This document shows, in pieces, positions 54,231 to 63,859 of a stretch of 64,000 bases of DNA. This stretch comes from Limimaricola sp. (GTDB lineage Bacteria > Pseudomonadota > Alphaproteobacteria > Rhodobacterales > Rhodobacteraceae). Under the pieces are notes generated by a model. That model saw only the letters and a list, made by a program, of their open reading frames with translations, had not been told where the DNA came from and ran no database searches. Position 1 is the stretch's first letter. The number at the start of each line of letters is the position of its first letter. The stretch covers positions 62,001 through 126,000 of the forward strand of contig NZ_WGLM01000007.1 in NCBI RefSeq assembly GCF_016125575.1. Direction: 5' to 3'. A program made the translations under genes and the position numbers.

Positions 54231-54541
54231 CGCGCGCAGTTGCTGCAGAAGGGCGTTTCGGGGACGGCATCCAGGCGGGCAGGTTCGATCTCGGCCCCGC
54301 ACTTGGTGCAATAGCCGTATTCGCCGCTATCGAGACGCGCCAGCGCGGCGTCGATCCGGGCAATTTCCGTCGCGGCCGAGCGGCCCATCTGTTCGAGCAC
54401 CTCGTCTGTCTCCCGTTCGACGGCCTGCTCTTCCCAGTCGGGATCGGCGTGTTCTTCCAGTTCGGCCTCCACCTCGCGGCTGCGCTGAAGCAACTCGGCG
54501 CGGCGTGCGTTCAGCTGGGCGCGGCGATCTGTGTCGGTCAT
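54227..54541 (-). CDS. DksA/TraR-type zinc-finger protein
   Basis: 104 aa. A coiled-coil (QLNARRAELLQRSREVEAEL) and a C4 zinc finger with CTKCGAEIEP and FCSNC, the layout of short DksA/TraR proteins. The acidic coil-tip residues are partly kept. May bind RNA polymerase; target unknown. Confidence 0.87.
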   Translation of the reverse strand: MTDTDRRAQLNARRAELLQRSREVEAELEEHADPDWEEQAVERETDEVLEQMGRSAATEIARIDAALARLDSGEYGYCTKCGAEIEPARLDAVPETPFCSNCAR

Positions 54542-54718
54542 GCGAAATCTCCCCGTTGCGATGGCCGAGCGTGACACGGGCCGCCATCCCGCCACATTGA
54601 CAAGGATCAACATCGGGCCGGCTGGTGAATTTACCCAAGGGGCCGAAAAGCCCTTCGTCGTTCATCCCCTGTTAACCACTCCGCCGCTAGAGAGGTCGGG
54701 CAGCAGACGGAGTTTAGG

Positions 54719-55873
54719 ATGACCGAAGAACGCTCTTCTTCCACTCACCCCCAACTCCCACCCACCACGGAAGATGAAAGGTTTTCCTGGCTTCGCCTGT
54801 TGCGCTCGCGCCGGGTCGGCGCGACGACATTCCACCGTCTGCTGGCAGATCATGGCAGCGCGCAAGCAGCGCTGGAGGCGCTGCCGGAGGTGGCCCGGGC
54901 CGCCGGCGTCGACGACTACTCCATCTGCCCTGAAGGCGTCGTTGCGGCCGAGATCAAGGCGGGACGCGCGGCCGGCGCGCGGCTGATCTTTCATGGCGAG
55001 CCAACCTATCCGGCCGCGCTGGCCGATCTGGCCGATGCGCCGCCTTTTCTCTGGGCGCTGGGCGATGTCGGCCTTCTGGGGCGCCCGATGGTCGCGTTGG
55101 TGGGCGCGCGCAACGCGTCTTCACTGGGGCTGCGGATGGCCCGGCGGCTGGCGACCGATCTTTCAGAGGCGGGCTATGTCATCGTTTCAGGTCTTGCGCG
55201 CGGAATCGATGCCGCCGCCCACGCCGGCAGCCTGCCCGGCGGCACCATTGCGGTTCAGGCCGGCGGTGTCGACGTGATCTATCCGTCGGAAAATGCCGAT
55301 CTCGCGCACGAAATTGGCGCGCGCGGCCTGCGCCTGTCGGAACAGCCGATGGGCCTGCAGCCGCAGGCGCGCCATTTCCCCACGCGCAACCGCATCGTCT
55401 CGGGGCTGGCGCAGGCCGTCGTCGTGGTCGAGGCGGCTGCGAAATCGGGCAGCCTGATCAGCGCCGAGGCCGCTCTGGCACAGGGGCGCGAGGTGCTGGC
55501 AGTGCCCGGCCACCCGTTCGATGCGCGCGCGTCTGGCTGCAACATGCTGATCCGGGATGGCGCAACGCTGGTGCGCTCGGCTGCAGATGTCATCACGGCG
55601 CTGGGCGTCCCTGTCCCCGCCCCTGCACCCGCCGCAACACCGCGCGCGGTACCTCCTCCACCCGCGCCACGGACGCCGCGGCCCGGGTTGCGCGCTGTCG
55701 CGGCCCTGCACCGCCAGATACTCGATCGGCTCGGTCCCTCGCCATTGGCCGAAGACCAGCTGATTCGCGACCTCAAGGTCTCGCCCGGTACAGTCGCCCC
55801 GGTGCTGATCGACCTTGAACTGGACGGGCGCATCGCGCGCCAGCCCGGCGGCCTGCTGTCGCGCACCGACTGA
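54719..55873 (+). CDS. dprA: DNA processing protein DprA/Smf
   Basis: 384 aa. Rossmann-like core with LVGARNASSLGLRMARRLA, GLARGIDAAAHAGSLPGGT, FPTRNRIVSGLAQAVVVVEA and SGSLISAEAALAQGREVLAV; then a Pro-rich linker (PAPAPAATPRAVPPPPAP) and a DML1-type winged helix at the end. Loads RecA on incoming single-stranded DNA in transformation. Confidence 0.96.
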   Translation: MTEERSSSTHPQLPPTTEDERFSWLRLLRSRRVGATTFHRLLADHGSAQAALEALPEVARAAGVDDYSICPEGVVAAEIKAGRAAGARLIFHGEPTYPAALADLADAPPFLWALGDVGLLGRPMVALVGARNASSLGLRMARRLATDLSEAGYVIVSGLARGIDAAAHAGSLPGGTIAVQAGGVDVIYPSENADLAHEIGARGLRLSEQPMGLQPQARHFPTRNRIVSGLAQAVVVVEAAAKSGSLISAEAALAQGREVLAVPGHPFDARASGCNMLIRDGATLVRSAADVITALGVPVPAPAPAATPRAVPPPPAPRTPRPGLRAVAALHRQILDRLGPSPLAEDQLIRDLKVSPGTVAPVLIDLELDGRIARQPGGLLSRTD

Positions 55874-55997
55874 GCGGCAACGGGCCCGGTTTGCGCCTTG
55901 GCGCCTGCCATGCTGACGCGCCGGCGCCACACCCGGCCGTGCCTCCGTCAGCCTTGCCCCTTGCCTGTCCCTGCACCGGGCGCCTAACAGTGCGGCG

Positions 55998-57440
55998 ATG
56001 GGACAGGATCTTCGCACCGCCTTGCATGTCACCAGTGTGGTCGGGCTGGTCCTCGCCGCCGCGATGCTGATTCCGACCGCGGTCGACCTTGGCGTGACCG
56101 GCGAGCACTGGCAAGAGTTCGGCCTGTCGGCCCTGCTGACCGGACTGTTCTGGCTGCTGATCGCGATGGCCACCTACGGCGCAAAGACCACGTTCACCCC
56201 CCGCTTCGGCATCATTCTGGTCAATATGCTGTGGTGGGGCATCACCGTGTCAGTGATTGCACCGCTGGTGCTGGGCCCTGCGCAACTGAGCATCGCCGCG
56301 GCGATCTTCGAGACCGCGTCGGGCTTTACCACGACCGGCTCGACCGTGCTGACCGGACTTGACCACCTCGACAGCGGTACGCTGGTCTGGCGCTCGCTGC
56401 TGCAATGGTTCGGCGGGACAGGCATCCTGTCGCTGGGGCTGATCGTGCTGCCCTTCCTCAACGTGGGCGGTCTGCAACTGTTCCGGCTGGAAAGCTCTGA
56501 CCGCTCGGAAAAAGTGCTGCCGCGCGCCGCCGCGATCATCCGCGCCATCGTGGTGATCTACGTGGGCCTGACGGCGGCCTGCGCGCTGGGCTACCGGCTG
56601 ACCGGAATGTCGCCCTTCGACGCGATCAACCACGCGATGACCACATTGTCGACGGGCGGCTTCTCGACCCACGATTCCTCGATGGGTTTCTTCCCCAACA
56701 GCGCCACGCTGTGGGTTGGCTCGGTCTTCATGGCGCTGGCGGGGTTGCCCTTCACGCTTTTCGTAGCGCTGTTTCTGTCGCGCAAGAACCTCAAACTCGA
56801 TCCGCAGGTCGTGTGGTTTTTTGCCATTATCGCAGGCGCTGTCGCGCTGTTGCTGGTGGCTCGGGACGGCGCCACCTCTCCAACGCCGCGCTCGTTGTCC
56901 GAAGACGTGTTCAACGTCATTTCGATCTTGACGACCACGGGCTATGCCGCGGGCGACTATACGGCATGGGGCAGTCTGTCGGGGCCGCTTTTCTTCACGC
57001 TCACTTTCTTTGGCGGCTGTGCGGGCTCAACCGCCGGGGGGCTGAAGATCTACCGGCTGATCGTGCTGGCCAAGATGGTGAACGTCTCGCTGAAAGAACT
57101 GATCCATCCGCACGGCGTCTTCCCTTTGCGCTACGGGCGCGAACGGATCGACCCGGTCATCTTCAACGCCTCGCTGGTGATGAGCGCCAGTTTCGCCGGT
57201 GTGCTGGCGATGAGCACGCTGGTACTGGCCGCGCAGGGCAACGATTTCGTCACGGCCGTGTCAGGCGCGCTGACGGCGCTGGCCAACGTCGGCCCGGGGC
57301 TGGGCGATGTCATCGGGCCGGCCAGCACGTTTCAGAGCTTGCCCGACGCATCACTTCTGGTGCTGGCGATCTGCATGATCGTGGGACGGCTGGAGATCAT
57401 GGTGGTGCTGGCGCTTTTCATGCGGTCGCTCTGGCGCTGA
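55998..57440 (+). CDS. trkH: TrkH-family potassium uptake protein
   Basis: 480 aa. The four pore loops are visible: SGFTTTGSTV, STGGFSTHDSS, TTTGYAAGDY and ANVGPGLGDV, each with the selectivity-filter Gly. Known to pair with TrkA, which is not nearby. Lies between dprA and topA. Confidence 0.95.
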   Translation: MGQDLRTALHVTSVVGLVLAAAMLIPTAVDLGVTGEHWQEFGLSALLTGLFWLLIAMATYGAKTTFTPRFGIILVNMLWWGITVSVIAPLVLGPAQLSIAAAIFETASGFTTTGSTVLTGLDHLDSGTLVWRSLLQWFGGTGILSLGLIVLPFLNVGGLQLFRLESSDRSEKVLPRAAAIIRAIVVIYVGLTAACALGYRLTGMSPFDAINHAMTTLSTGGFSTHDSSMGFFPNSATLWVGSVFMALAGLPFTLFVALFLSRKNLKLDPQVVWFFAIIAGAVALLLVARDGATSPTPRSLSEDVFNVISILTTTGYAAGDYTAWGSLSGPLFFTLTFFGGCAGSTAGGLKIYRLIVLAKMVNVSLKELIHPHGVFPLRYGRERIDPVIFNASLVMSASFAGVLAMSTLVLAAQGNDFVTAVSGALTALANVGPGLGDVIGPASTFQSLPDASLLVLAICMIVGRLEIMVVLALFMRSLWR

Positions 57441-57485
57441 CGGCAGGCTCACGGAGCTGCGTCCGGCCTTGCCCCAGCCTTGCCA

Positions 57486-57491
57486 TTGACA
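57486..57491 (+). promoter_or_regulatory. Possible -35 element of topA
   Basis: TTGACA 63 bases before the topA ATG; the -10 position 17 bases further is weak (CATGGT). Confidence 0.3.
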
Positions 57492-57553
57492 TTCGGCACC
57501 GCCCCCCCACATGGTCCGCGCCCAATCCGTTCGGTTGAAAAGTCAGGTAGCCC

Positions 57554-60163
57554 ATGCCCGTCGTCGTCGTCGAATCCCCGGCCAAGGCCAAGACAATCAA
57601 CAAATATCTCGGGTCCGACTACACGGTGCTGGCCTCGTTCGGCCATGTCCGAGACCTGCCACCAAAGAACGGATCGGTTAATCCGGACGACGATTTCGCG
57701 ATGCTGTGGGAGATTTCGCCCGACAGCCGCAAACACGTCAAGGCCATCGCGGATGCGCTGAAAGACGACAACGCGCTGATCCTCGCGACCGACCCCGACC
57801 GCGAGGGCGAAGCCATCTCGTGGCACCTGCAAGAAGCGCTGACCGCGCGCAAGGCGATCCGCAAGGACACCGCCGTCAGCCGCGTGACCTTCAACGCGAT
57901 CACCAAGTCCGCCGTGACCGAGGCGATGTTGCATCCCCGGCAAGTCGACGCACCTCTGGTCGAGGCCTACCTGGCGCGTCGCGCGCTGGACTATCTCGTC
58001 GGCTTCGAGCTTAGCCCTGTCCTCTGGCGCAAGCTGCCCGGCGCGAAATCGGCGGGTCGGGTCCAGTCCGTCTGCCTGCGCCTGATCGTCGAGCGCGAGA
58101 TGGAGATCGAGGCGTTCCGGGCGCAGGAATACTGGACCGTCAAGGCGATCCTGACCACCCCGCGCGGGCAGGAATACGAGGCACGGCTGACCCATTACGC
58201 GGGCCGCAAACTCGACAAGTTCGATCTTGCCAACGCCACGCAGGCGGACCTTGCCGTGCAGGCGATCAAGGCGCGTGACCTGACCGTGCAGTCAGTCGAG
58301 GCCAAGCCCGCCACGCGCAACCCCGCGCCGCCCTTCATGACCTCGACCCTGCAACAGGAGGCCAGCCGCAAGTTCGGCATGGGCGCAAAGGCCACGATGA
58401 GTGCCGCGCAACGCCTCTACGAGGCCGGCCTGATCACCTACATGCGGACCGACGGCATCGACATGGCGCCCGAGGCGGTAATGGCCGCGCGCGACGCGAT
58501 CCGTGAAAAGTTCGGCGAGAAATACCTTCCGTCCAGCCCGCGGATGTACAAGAACAAGGCCAAGAACGCGCAAGAAGCGCATGAATGCATCCGGCCTACC
58601 GACATGATGCTGTCGGCCGAAAAGCTGCGCATCTCGGATGCCGATCAGCGCAAGCTTTATGACCTGATCTACAAGCGCACGCTGGCCAGCCAGATGGCCG
58701 CCGCGCAACTGGAACGCACGACAATCGACGTGGGCAGTGCGGACGGGCAGGTCATGTTGCGTGCCACGGGTCAGGTCGTGCTCTTCGAAGGGTTCATCGC
58801 GATCTACGAAGAAGGTCGTGACGATTCGGTCGTCGACGATGATGAGGGCCGTCTGCCGCAGATCATGCAGGGCGAGGCAGCCGCCAAGAAGGACGTAACG
58901 CCCGAACAGCATTTCACCCAGCCGCCGCCGCGCTATACCGAGGCGACGCTTGTCAAGCGGATGGAAGAGTTGGGGATCGGCCGCCCCTCGACCTATGCCA
59001 GCATTGTCACGACGATCCAGGACCGCGATTACGTCAGCAAGGACAAGGGCCGGTTGATCCCGCAGGACAAGGGCCGGCTGGTGATCGCCTTCCTGTCGAA
59101 CTACTTCCGTCGCTACGTCGAATACGACTTTACCGCCGATCTGGAAAACCAGCTCGACGAGGTCAGTTCAGGCGAGGCCGAGTACAAGGCCGTGCTTCGC
59201 CGCTTCTGGCGCGATTTCAAGGCGGCACTGGACGAAACCGCCGACCTGCGCATCGGCGAGGTTCTGGAGAAGATCAACGAAGTCCTTGCGCCGCACCTCT
59301 TCCCGCCGAAGGAAGACGGCAGCGACCCGCGGCTATGCCCGGTCTGCCACAAGGGGCAGCTCTCGATGCGCACCGCGCGTTCGGGCGGGGCATTCATCGG
59401 CTGTTCGAATTACCCCGAATGCCGCTACACCCGTCCATTCGGCCCGCCGGGCATGGAAGAGACAGCGATTCCGCCCGATGGCCGCCTTCTGGGCCATGAC
59501 GAGGGCGACGCGATCACGCTGCGTGACGGCCGCTTCGGGCCCTACGTCCAGCGCGGCGAGGCAACCGAGGATGTGCCCAAGCCGCCGCGCGCCAGCCTGC
59601 CCAAAGGCTGGGAGCCGGACAGTATCGACCTTGAAAAAGCGCTGATGCTTCTGAACTTGCCGCGTGAAGTCGGGCCGCATCCCGACGACGGCGTGATGAT
59701 CGAGGCGGCAATCGGCCGTTTCGGGCCCTACGTCAAGCACGGCACGACCTATGCCAACATCAAGGATGTCGACGAGGTCTTCACCATCGGCATGAACCGC
59801 GCCGTCGAAGTGCTGGCGCAAAAGAAGGCCGGGCGCGGTGGGCGCGGCGCGGCGGCTGCACCGCTCAAGGAGTTGGGCGAGCATCCCGAGGGTGGCGCGT
59901 TGGCGGTCATGGAGGGTCGCTATGGCCCTTACGTGAAGTGGAACAAGGTCTTCGCGACAATCCCCAAGGACACTGACCCAAAGGACGTGACCTTCGACAT
60001 GGCCGTCGAATTGGTCAACGAGAAGGCCGCGAAAAAGGGCAAGAAACCTGCCCGGAAAACCGCGGCGAAGCCAAAGGCCGCCGCCAAGAAGACCACCGCG
60101 AAAAAGACCACTGCGAAAAAGACACCAGCCCGCAAGACTGCGGCCAAAAAGGGCGAGGGCTGA
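57554..60163 (+). CDS. topA: DNA topoisomerase I (type IA)
   Basis: 869 aa. Toprim domain at the start ([29 protein letters not shown]), active-site tyrosine in LITYMRTDG (Tyr296), a C4 zinc ribbon (CPVCHKGQ .. [10 protein letters not shown]), then repeats of the GRFGPYV type, and a Lys/Ala-rich tail from about residue 835 with KKTTAK and KPARKTAA runs. The tail is like the basic ends of actinobacterial and alphaproteobacterial TopA, used for DNA hold and processivity. Relaxes negative supercoils. Confidence 0.97.
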   Translation: MPVVVVESPAKAKTINKYLGSDYTVLASFGHVRDLPPKNGSVNPDDDFAMLWEISPDSRKHVKAIADALKDDNALILATDPDREGEAISWHLQEALTARKAIRKDTAVSRVTFNAITKSAVTEAMLHPRQVDAPLVEAYLARRALDYLVGFELSPVLWRKLPGAKSAGRVQSVCLRLIVEREMEIEAFRAQEYWTVKAILTTPRGQEYEARLTHYAGRKLDKFDLANATQADLAVQAIKARDLTVQSVEAKPATRNPAPPFMTSTLQQEASRKFGMGAKATMSAAQRLYEAGLITYMRTDGIDMAPEAVMAARDAIREKFGEKYLPSSPRMYKNKAKNAQEAHECIRPTDMMLSAEKLRISDADQRKLYDLIYKRTLASQMAAAQLERTTIDVGSADGQVMLRATGQVVLFEGFIAIYEEGRDDSVVDDDEGRLPQIMQGEAAAKKDVTPEQHFTQPPPRYTEATLVKRMEELGIGRPSTYASIVTTIQDRDYVSKDKGRLIPQDKGRLVIAFLSNYFRRYVEYDFTADLENQLDEVSSGEAEYKAVLRRFWRDFKAALDETADLRIGEVLEKINEVLAPHLFPPKEDGSDPRLCPVCHKGQLSMRTARSGGAFIGCSNYPECRYTRPFGPPGMEETAIPPDGRLLGHDEGDAITLRDGRFGPYVQRGEATEDVPKPPRASLPKGWEPDSIDLEKALMLLNLPREVGPHPDDGVMIEAAIGRFGPYVKHGTTYANIKDVDEVFTIGMNRAVEVLAQKKAGRGGRGAAAAPLKELGEHPEGGALAVMEGRYGPYVKWNKVFATIPKDTDPKDVTFDMAVELVNEKAAKKGKKPARKTAAKPKAAAKKTTAKKTTAKKTPARKTAAKKGEG

Positions 60164-60233
60164 GCGCCGCGCCGCAGCATTGACTCTGCCCGGGGCCAGC
60201 GCCACAAGTTTGCCAAACGCGCAAGAGGTCCCG

Positions 60234-60938
60234 ATGAAGAAGATCTATCCTTCCGCCGCCGCAGCACTCGACGGGTTGCTGCATGATGGCATGCTGATCG
60301 CCGCCGGCGGCTTTGGCCTTTGCGGCATTCCCGAACTGCTGCTTGAAGCGATCCGCGATGCCGGCACGAAGAATCTGACCTTCGCCTCCAACAATGCGGG
60401 CGTCGATGATTTCGGCATCGGGATTCTGCTGCAAACCCGGCAGGTGAAGAAGATGATCTCGTCCTACGTTGGCGAGAATGCCGAGTTCATGCGGCAATAC
60501 CTCTCGGGCGAGCTGGAACTGGAATTCAACCCGCAAGGCACGCTGGCCGAGCGGATGCGCGCGGGCGGCGCAGGCATCCCGGGCTTCTACACCAAGACGG
60601 GCGTGGGGACGGTGATTGCCGAGGGCAAGGAACACAAGGATTTCAACGGCCAGACCTACATCCTCGAACACGGGATCTTCGCTGATCTCGCCATCGTAAA
60701 GGCGTGGAAGGCCGACGCGACCGGCAACCTCGTATTCCGCAAGACCGCCCGTAACTTCAACCCGCCCGCGGCGATGTGCGGCAAGGTCTGCGTGGCCGAG
60801 GTGGAAGAAATCGTTCCCGTCGGCAGCCTCGACCCCGACCATATCCACCTGCCCGGCATCTACGTGCATCGCCTCGTGCAGGGCGAGCACGAAAAACGGA
60901 TCGAACAGCGCACGACGCGCAAGAAGGAGGAGGCGTGA
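60234..60938 (+). CDS. 3-oxoacid CoA-transferase subunit A
   Basis: 234 aa. [18 protein letters not shown] and [18 protein letters not shown] are subunit A motifs of succinyl-CoA:3-ketoacid CoA transferase (ScoA/AtoD/PcaI-like). ATG 60234 gives the standard N-terminus; a leader from 60180 is not supported. Its TGA shares a base with the next ATG. Confidence 0.94.
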   Translation: MKKIYPSAAAALDGLLHDGMLIAAGGFGLCGIPELLLEAIRDAGTKNLTFASNNAGVDDFGIGILLQTRQVKKMISSYVGENAEFMRQYLSGELELEFNPQGTLAERMRAGGAGIPGFYTKTGVGTVIAEGKEHKDFNGQTYILEHGIFADLAIVKAWKADATGNLVFRKTARNFNPPAAMCGKVCVAEVEEIVPVGSLDPDHIHLPGIYVHRLVQGEHEKRIEQRTTRKKEEA

Positions 60939-61579
60939 TGGCGGATCCGATCAAGGGCTGGACGCGCGACCAGATGGCCGCCCGCGCCGCGCAGGAGCTG
61001 CAGGACGGCACATATGTCAACCTCGGCATTGGCATCCCGACGCTTGTCAGCAATTACATTCCCGAAGGCGTCGAAGTGACGTTGCAATCCGAGAACGGGA
61101 TGTTGGGCATGGGCCCATTCCCGTTCGAGGGCGAAGAGGATGCCGACCTGATCAATGCCGGAAAGCAGACCATCACAGAGCTGCCCAAGACCGCCTATTT
61201 CGACAGCGCGACCAGCTTTGGTATGATCCGCGGCGGCAAGATCGCGATGGCGATCCTCGGCGCGATGGAAGTTAGCGAAACCGGTGATCTGGCCAATTGG
61301 ATGATCCCCGGCAAGCTGGTGAAGGGCATGGGCGGCGCGATGGATCTTGTCGCGGGCGTGGGTCGGGTCGTCGTGGTGATGGACCACACGTCCAAACACG
61401 GTGAATCGAAGGTGCTCAAGGCCTGCACCCTGCCGCTGACCGGCAAGGGTGTTGTGGACCGCATCATCACCAACCTCGGCGTGCTCGACGTGGCGCACAA
61501 GGGGCTGCAGGTGGTGGAGCTTGCCCCCGGCGTCACCTACGAGGATATCGTCGCGGCCACCGAAGCGACGGTCGTCTGA
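60938..61579 (+). CDS. 3-oxoacid CoA-transferase subunit B
   Basis: 213 aa. [19 protein letters not shown] and the active-site Glu in [14 protein letters not shown], plus [19 protein letters not shown] and [19 protein letters not shown]. Forms the alpha2beta2 enzyme with the preceding protein; ketone-body or acetoacetate use. TGATG coupling confirms the pair. Confidence 0.94.
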   Translation: MADPIKGWTRDQMAARAAQELQDGTYVNLGIGIPTLVSNYIPEGVEVTLQSENGMLGMGPFPFEGEEDADLINAGKQTITELPKTAYFDSATSFGMIRGGKIAMAILGAMEVSETGDLANWMIPGKLVKGMGGAMDLVAGVGRVVVVMDHTSKHGESKVLKACTLPLTGKGVVDRIITNLGVLDVAHKGLQVVELAPGVTYEDIVAATEATVV

Positions 61580-61590
61580 ACGGGCCGCGG

Positions 61591-61623
61591 TTTCATCTTG
61601 CCCGAAATACTCCCGCCGGAGGC
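61591..61623 (+). repeat. Dispersed intergenic repeat, copy 4
   Basis: TTTCATCTTGCCCGAAATAC followed by TCCCGCCGGAGGC, nearly identical to the right arm at 42212-42244. Lies 12 bases after the CoA-transferase stop. Confidence 0.85.
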
Positions 61624-61784
61624 ACCTGCCGCCTCGGCGGGGCGCACCGGACCGATTGTTTCGCGCTTGGCAACAACGTCATGATCTTGCCCCATTCTGT
61701 CGCTATCGGCGCACCGATGACGCACCCGATTCCCCTCCTTCCCCTGCCCTGCCACGCGCCGTTCCGGCGCGCCCGGAGGGCATG

Positions 61785-63080
61785 ATGCGCTGGAAGGAGA
61801 TGGAGCTTGCCGGCTGGGGCCGTGCGCTGAAAAGCACCGCCGCGGTCGCCCGGCCCGAACGGCGCTCGGCGCTGGCCGGCGCCGCGGCCCCCGCGATTGG
61901 CAATCGCCGCTCTTACGGCGACGCGGCCCTGAACGGCGGCGGCAAGGTCATCGACATGACGCGGCTCGACCGCGTGCTGGAACTGGAGGCCGCGACGGGT
62001 CTTCTGCGTGTCGAGGCCGGGGCGCGCATCGGTGAACTGGCCCAGCTGCTGGCGCCGCGCGGCTGGCTACCCGCGGTGATGCCTGGCACCGGCTTTGCCA
62101 CCGTGGGCGGCTGCATCGCGATGGATGTGCACGGCAAGAATCACCACGGCGCCGGCAGCTTCGGCATGCATCTGGCCGAGATCGAGTTGATCGTCGGGGG
62201 CGAGGCGCGGCCGATCGGCCCCGACGATCCGCTTTGGCGCGCCACCATCGGCGGGCTGGGGCAGACAGGCATCATTACAGCGGCCACGCTGCGGCTGATC
62301 CCGGCCAAGGGCCGCACGATGCGCGTGCGCGAACAGCGCGTCGAGGGCTGGGACGAGCATATCGCGCTCCTCGATTCCAGCGACGCGAGCTACACCGTGG
62401 GCTGGATCGACGCGACCGCAACCGGCGCCCGGCTTGGCCGCGGCATCCTTGAGGAGGGCGAGATTTCGGACGCGTCGCTGCCGCCGGCGGGCCGGTCGCG
62501 CAAGGTGCCACTGGATGCGCCGGGCTTTGCGCTGTCCTCGCCTGTGGTGCGGGTCTTTAATGCTGCCTACTATGCCCGCGTTCCGGCGCAGGGGCGCACC
62601 GTCACCCGCGCGCAGGCCGATTTCTTCTTTCCGCTCGACCGGATCCATGACTGGAACCGGCTTTACGGCAAGCGCGGCTTTCACCAGTTCCAGTGCGTCG
62701 TGCCCCCCGCGCAGAAAGACGCGCTGCGCGACATGCTGCGCGCCATCGCACAGTCGGGCCTGGCCTCGCCGCTGGCGGTGCTCAAACGCATGGGACCGGG
62801 GCGCGCCGGGATGCTGTCCTTCCCGATGGAGGGCTACACGCTGGCCGTCGACTTTCCCAACCGCGCCGCCGCGCGCAGCCTGATTGCCGCGCTCGAGGAT
62901 CTCGCCATCGCGGCAGAGGGGCGGATTTACTTCGCTAAGGATTCGCTGGCCGGGGCCGCGCAGGTCCGCGCGATGTATCCCGAACTTGCTGACTGGCAGG
63001 CCGCCGTAAGCGCCGCCGATCCCGACCGCGCGCTGGAGACTGACATCGTCCGCCGTCTGCGCCTGAGGGACCCGGCATGA
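61785..63080 (+). CDS. FAD-binding oxidoreductase, DprE1-like
   Basis: 431 aa. Vanillyl-alcohol-oxidase-type FAD domain (AIGNRRSYGDAALNGGGKVI, then PGTGFATVGGCIAMDVHGKN, HHGAGSFGMHL) and a C-terminal cap with FFFPLDRIHDWNRLYGKRGF and GRIYFAKDS, the pattern of decaprenylphosphoryl-ribose oxidase and its homologues. ATG 61785 sits well behind CGGAGGG; ATG 61782 is one codon earlier. Overlaps the SDR gene by ATGA. Likely oxidises a lipid-linked pentose (inference from family and partner). Confidence 0.85.
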   Translation: MRWKEMELAGWGRALKSTAAVARPERRSALAGAAAPAIGNRRSYGDAALNGGGKVIDMTRLDRVLELEAATGLLRVEAGARIGELAQLLAPRGWLPAVMPGTGFATVGGCIAMDVHGKNHHGAGSFGMHLAEIELIVGGEARPIGPDDPLWRATIGGLGQTGIITAATLRLIPAKGRTMRVREQRVEGWDEHIALLDSSDASYTVGWIDATATGARLGRGILEEGEISDASLPPAGRSRKVPLDAPGFALSSPVVRVFNAAYYARVPAQGRTVTRAQADFFFPLDRIHDWNRLYGKRGFHQFQCVVPPAQKDALRDMLRAIAQSGLASPLAVLKRMGPGRAGMLSFPMEGYTLAVDFPNRAAARSLIAALEDLAIAAEGRIYFAKDSLAGAAQVRAMYPELADWQAAVSAADPDRALETDIVRRLRLRDPA

Positions 63081-63814
63081 CAGAGACCTGGATCATCCTG
63101 GGCGCGACCTCGTCGATCGCGCGGGCCTTCATCCGGCAAGAGGCCGCGAACGGTTCGGGCTTTCTCCTTTGCGGTCGCGACATGGACGACATCGCCGCCA
63201 CCGCCGCCGATGCCCGGCTGCGCGGCGCGCCGATGGCCGAGGCAATGGCCTTCGACGCCCGCCAGCCCGACACCTTCGCCCCCATCCTCGACCGGGCCGC
63301 GTCGCTGAGCGGCGCCGTTTCGGTCGCGGTCTTCGTGGGCTCGATGCCTGAGCAGGCCGCCATCGACGCCGATCCCGCGATGATCGCGGGCGTGGTGACC
63401 GACAGCTTTACCGGCCCCGCCCAGTTCCTCACAGCCATCGCACCGATGATGGAAACTCGCGGCGCCGGCCGCGTGGTTGGCGTGGGTTCCGTCGCGGGCG
63501 ACCGGGGGAGGCTGGGCAATTATGTTTACGGCGCCTCCAAGGCGGGCTTTGCCACCTATCTTTCGGGCCTGCGCAACCGGCTGGGCCGGTCGGGCGTGCA
63601 TGTGATGACGGTCAAGCCCGGCCCGGTCGACACCGCGATGACCTGGGGCGGGCCGAAACAGCCCCTTTCGACAACGCCCGAGGTGGTGGCGCGCGACATT
63701 GCCCGCGGACTCGCCAAGCGCCGCAACGTGATCTACACGGCCGGCATCTGGCGGCTGGTGATGGCAGTGGTTCGCGCGATCCCGGAACCGATCTTCAAGA
63801 AGATGACGTTCTGA
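63077..63814 (+). CDS. SDR oxidoreductase, DprE2-like
   Basis: 245 aa. Atypical cofactor motif WIILGATSSIARAFIRQEA, then VGSVAGDRGRLGNYVYGASKAGF (core with Tyr-x3-Lys) and HVMTVKPGPVDTAMTWG, as in DprE2-type keto-reductases. ATG overlaps the oxidase stop, so the oxidase/reductase pair probably carries out a two-step epimerisation at C2' of a lipid-linked sugar, as DprE1/DprE2 do. Confidence 0.88.
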   Translation: MTETWIILGATSSIARAFIRQEAANGSGFLLCGRDMDDIAATAADARLRGAPMAEAMAFDARQPDTFAPILDRAASLSGAVSVAVFVGSMPEQAAIDADPAMIAGVVTDSFTGPAQFLTAIAPMMETRGAGRVVGVGSVAGDRGRLGNYVYGASKAGFATYLSGLRNRLGRSGVHVMTVKPGPVDTAMTWGGPKQPLSTTPEVVARDIARGLAKRRNVIYTAGIWRLVMAVVRAIPEPIFKKMTF

Positions 63815-63859
63815 GGGACGCCTTGTCATAGGCCGGCCCGGCACGATAGGGGTCCGCCG

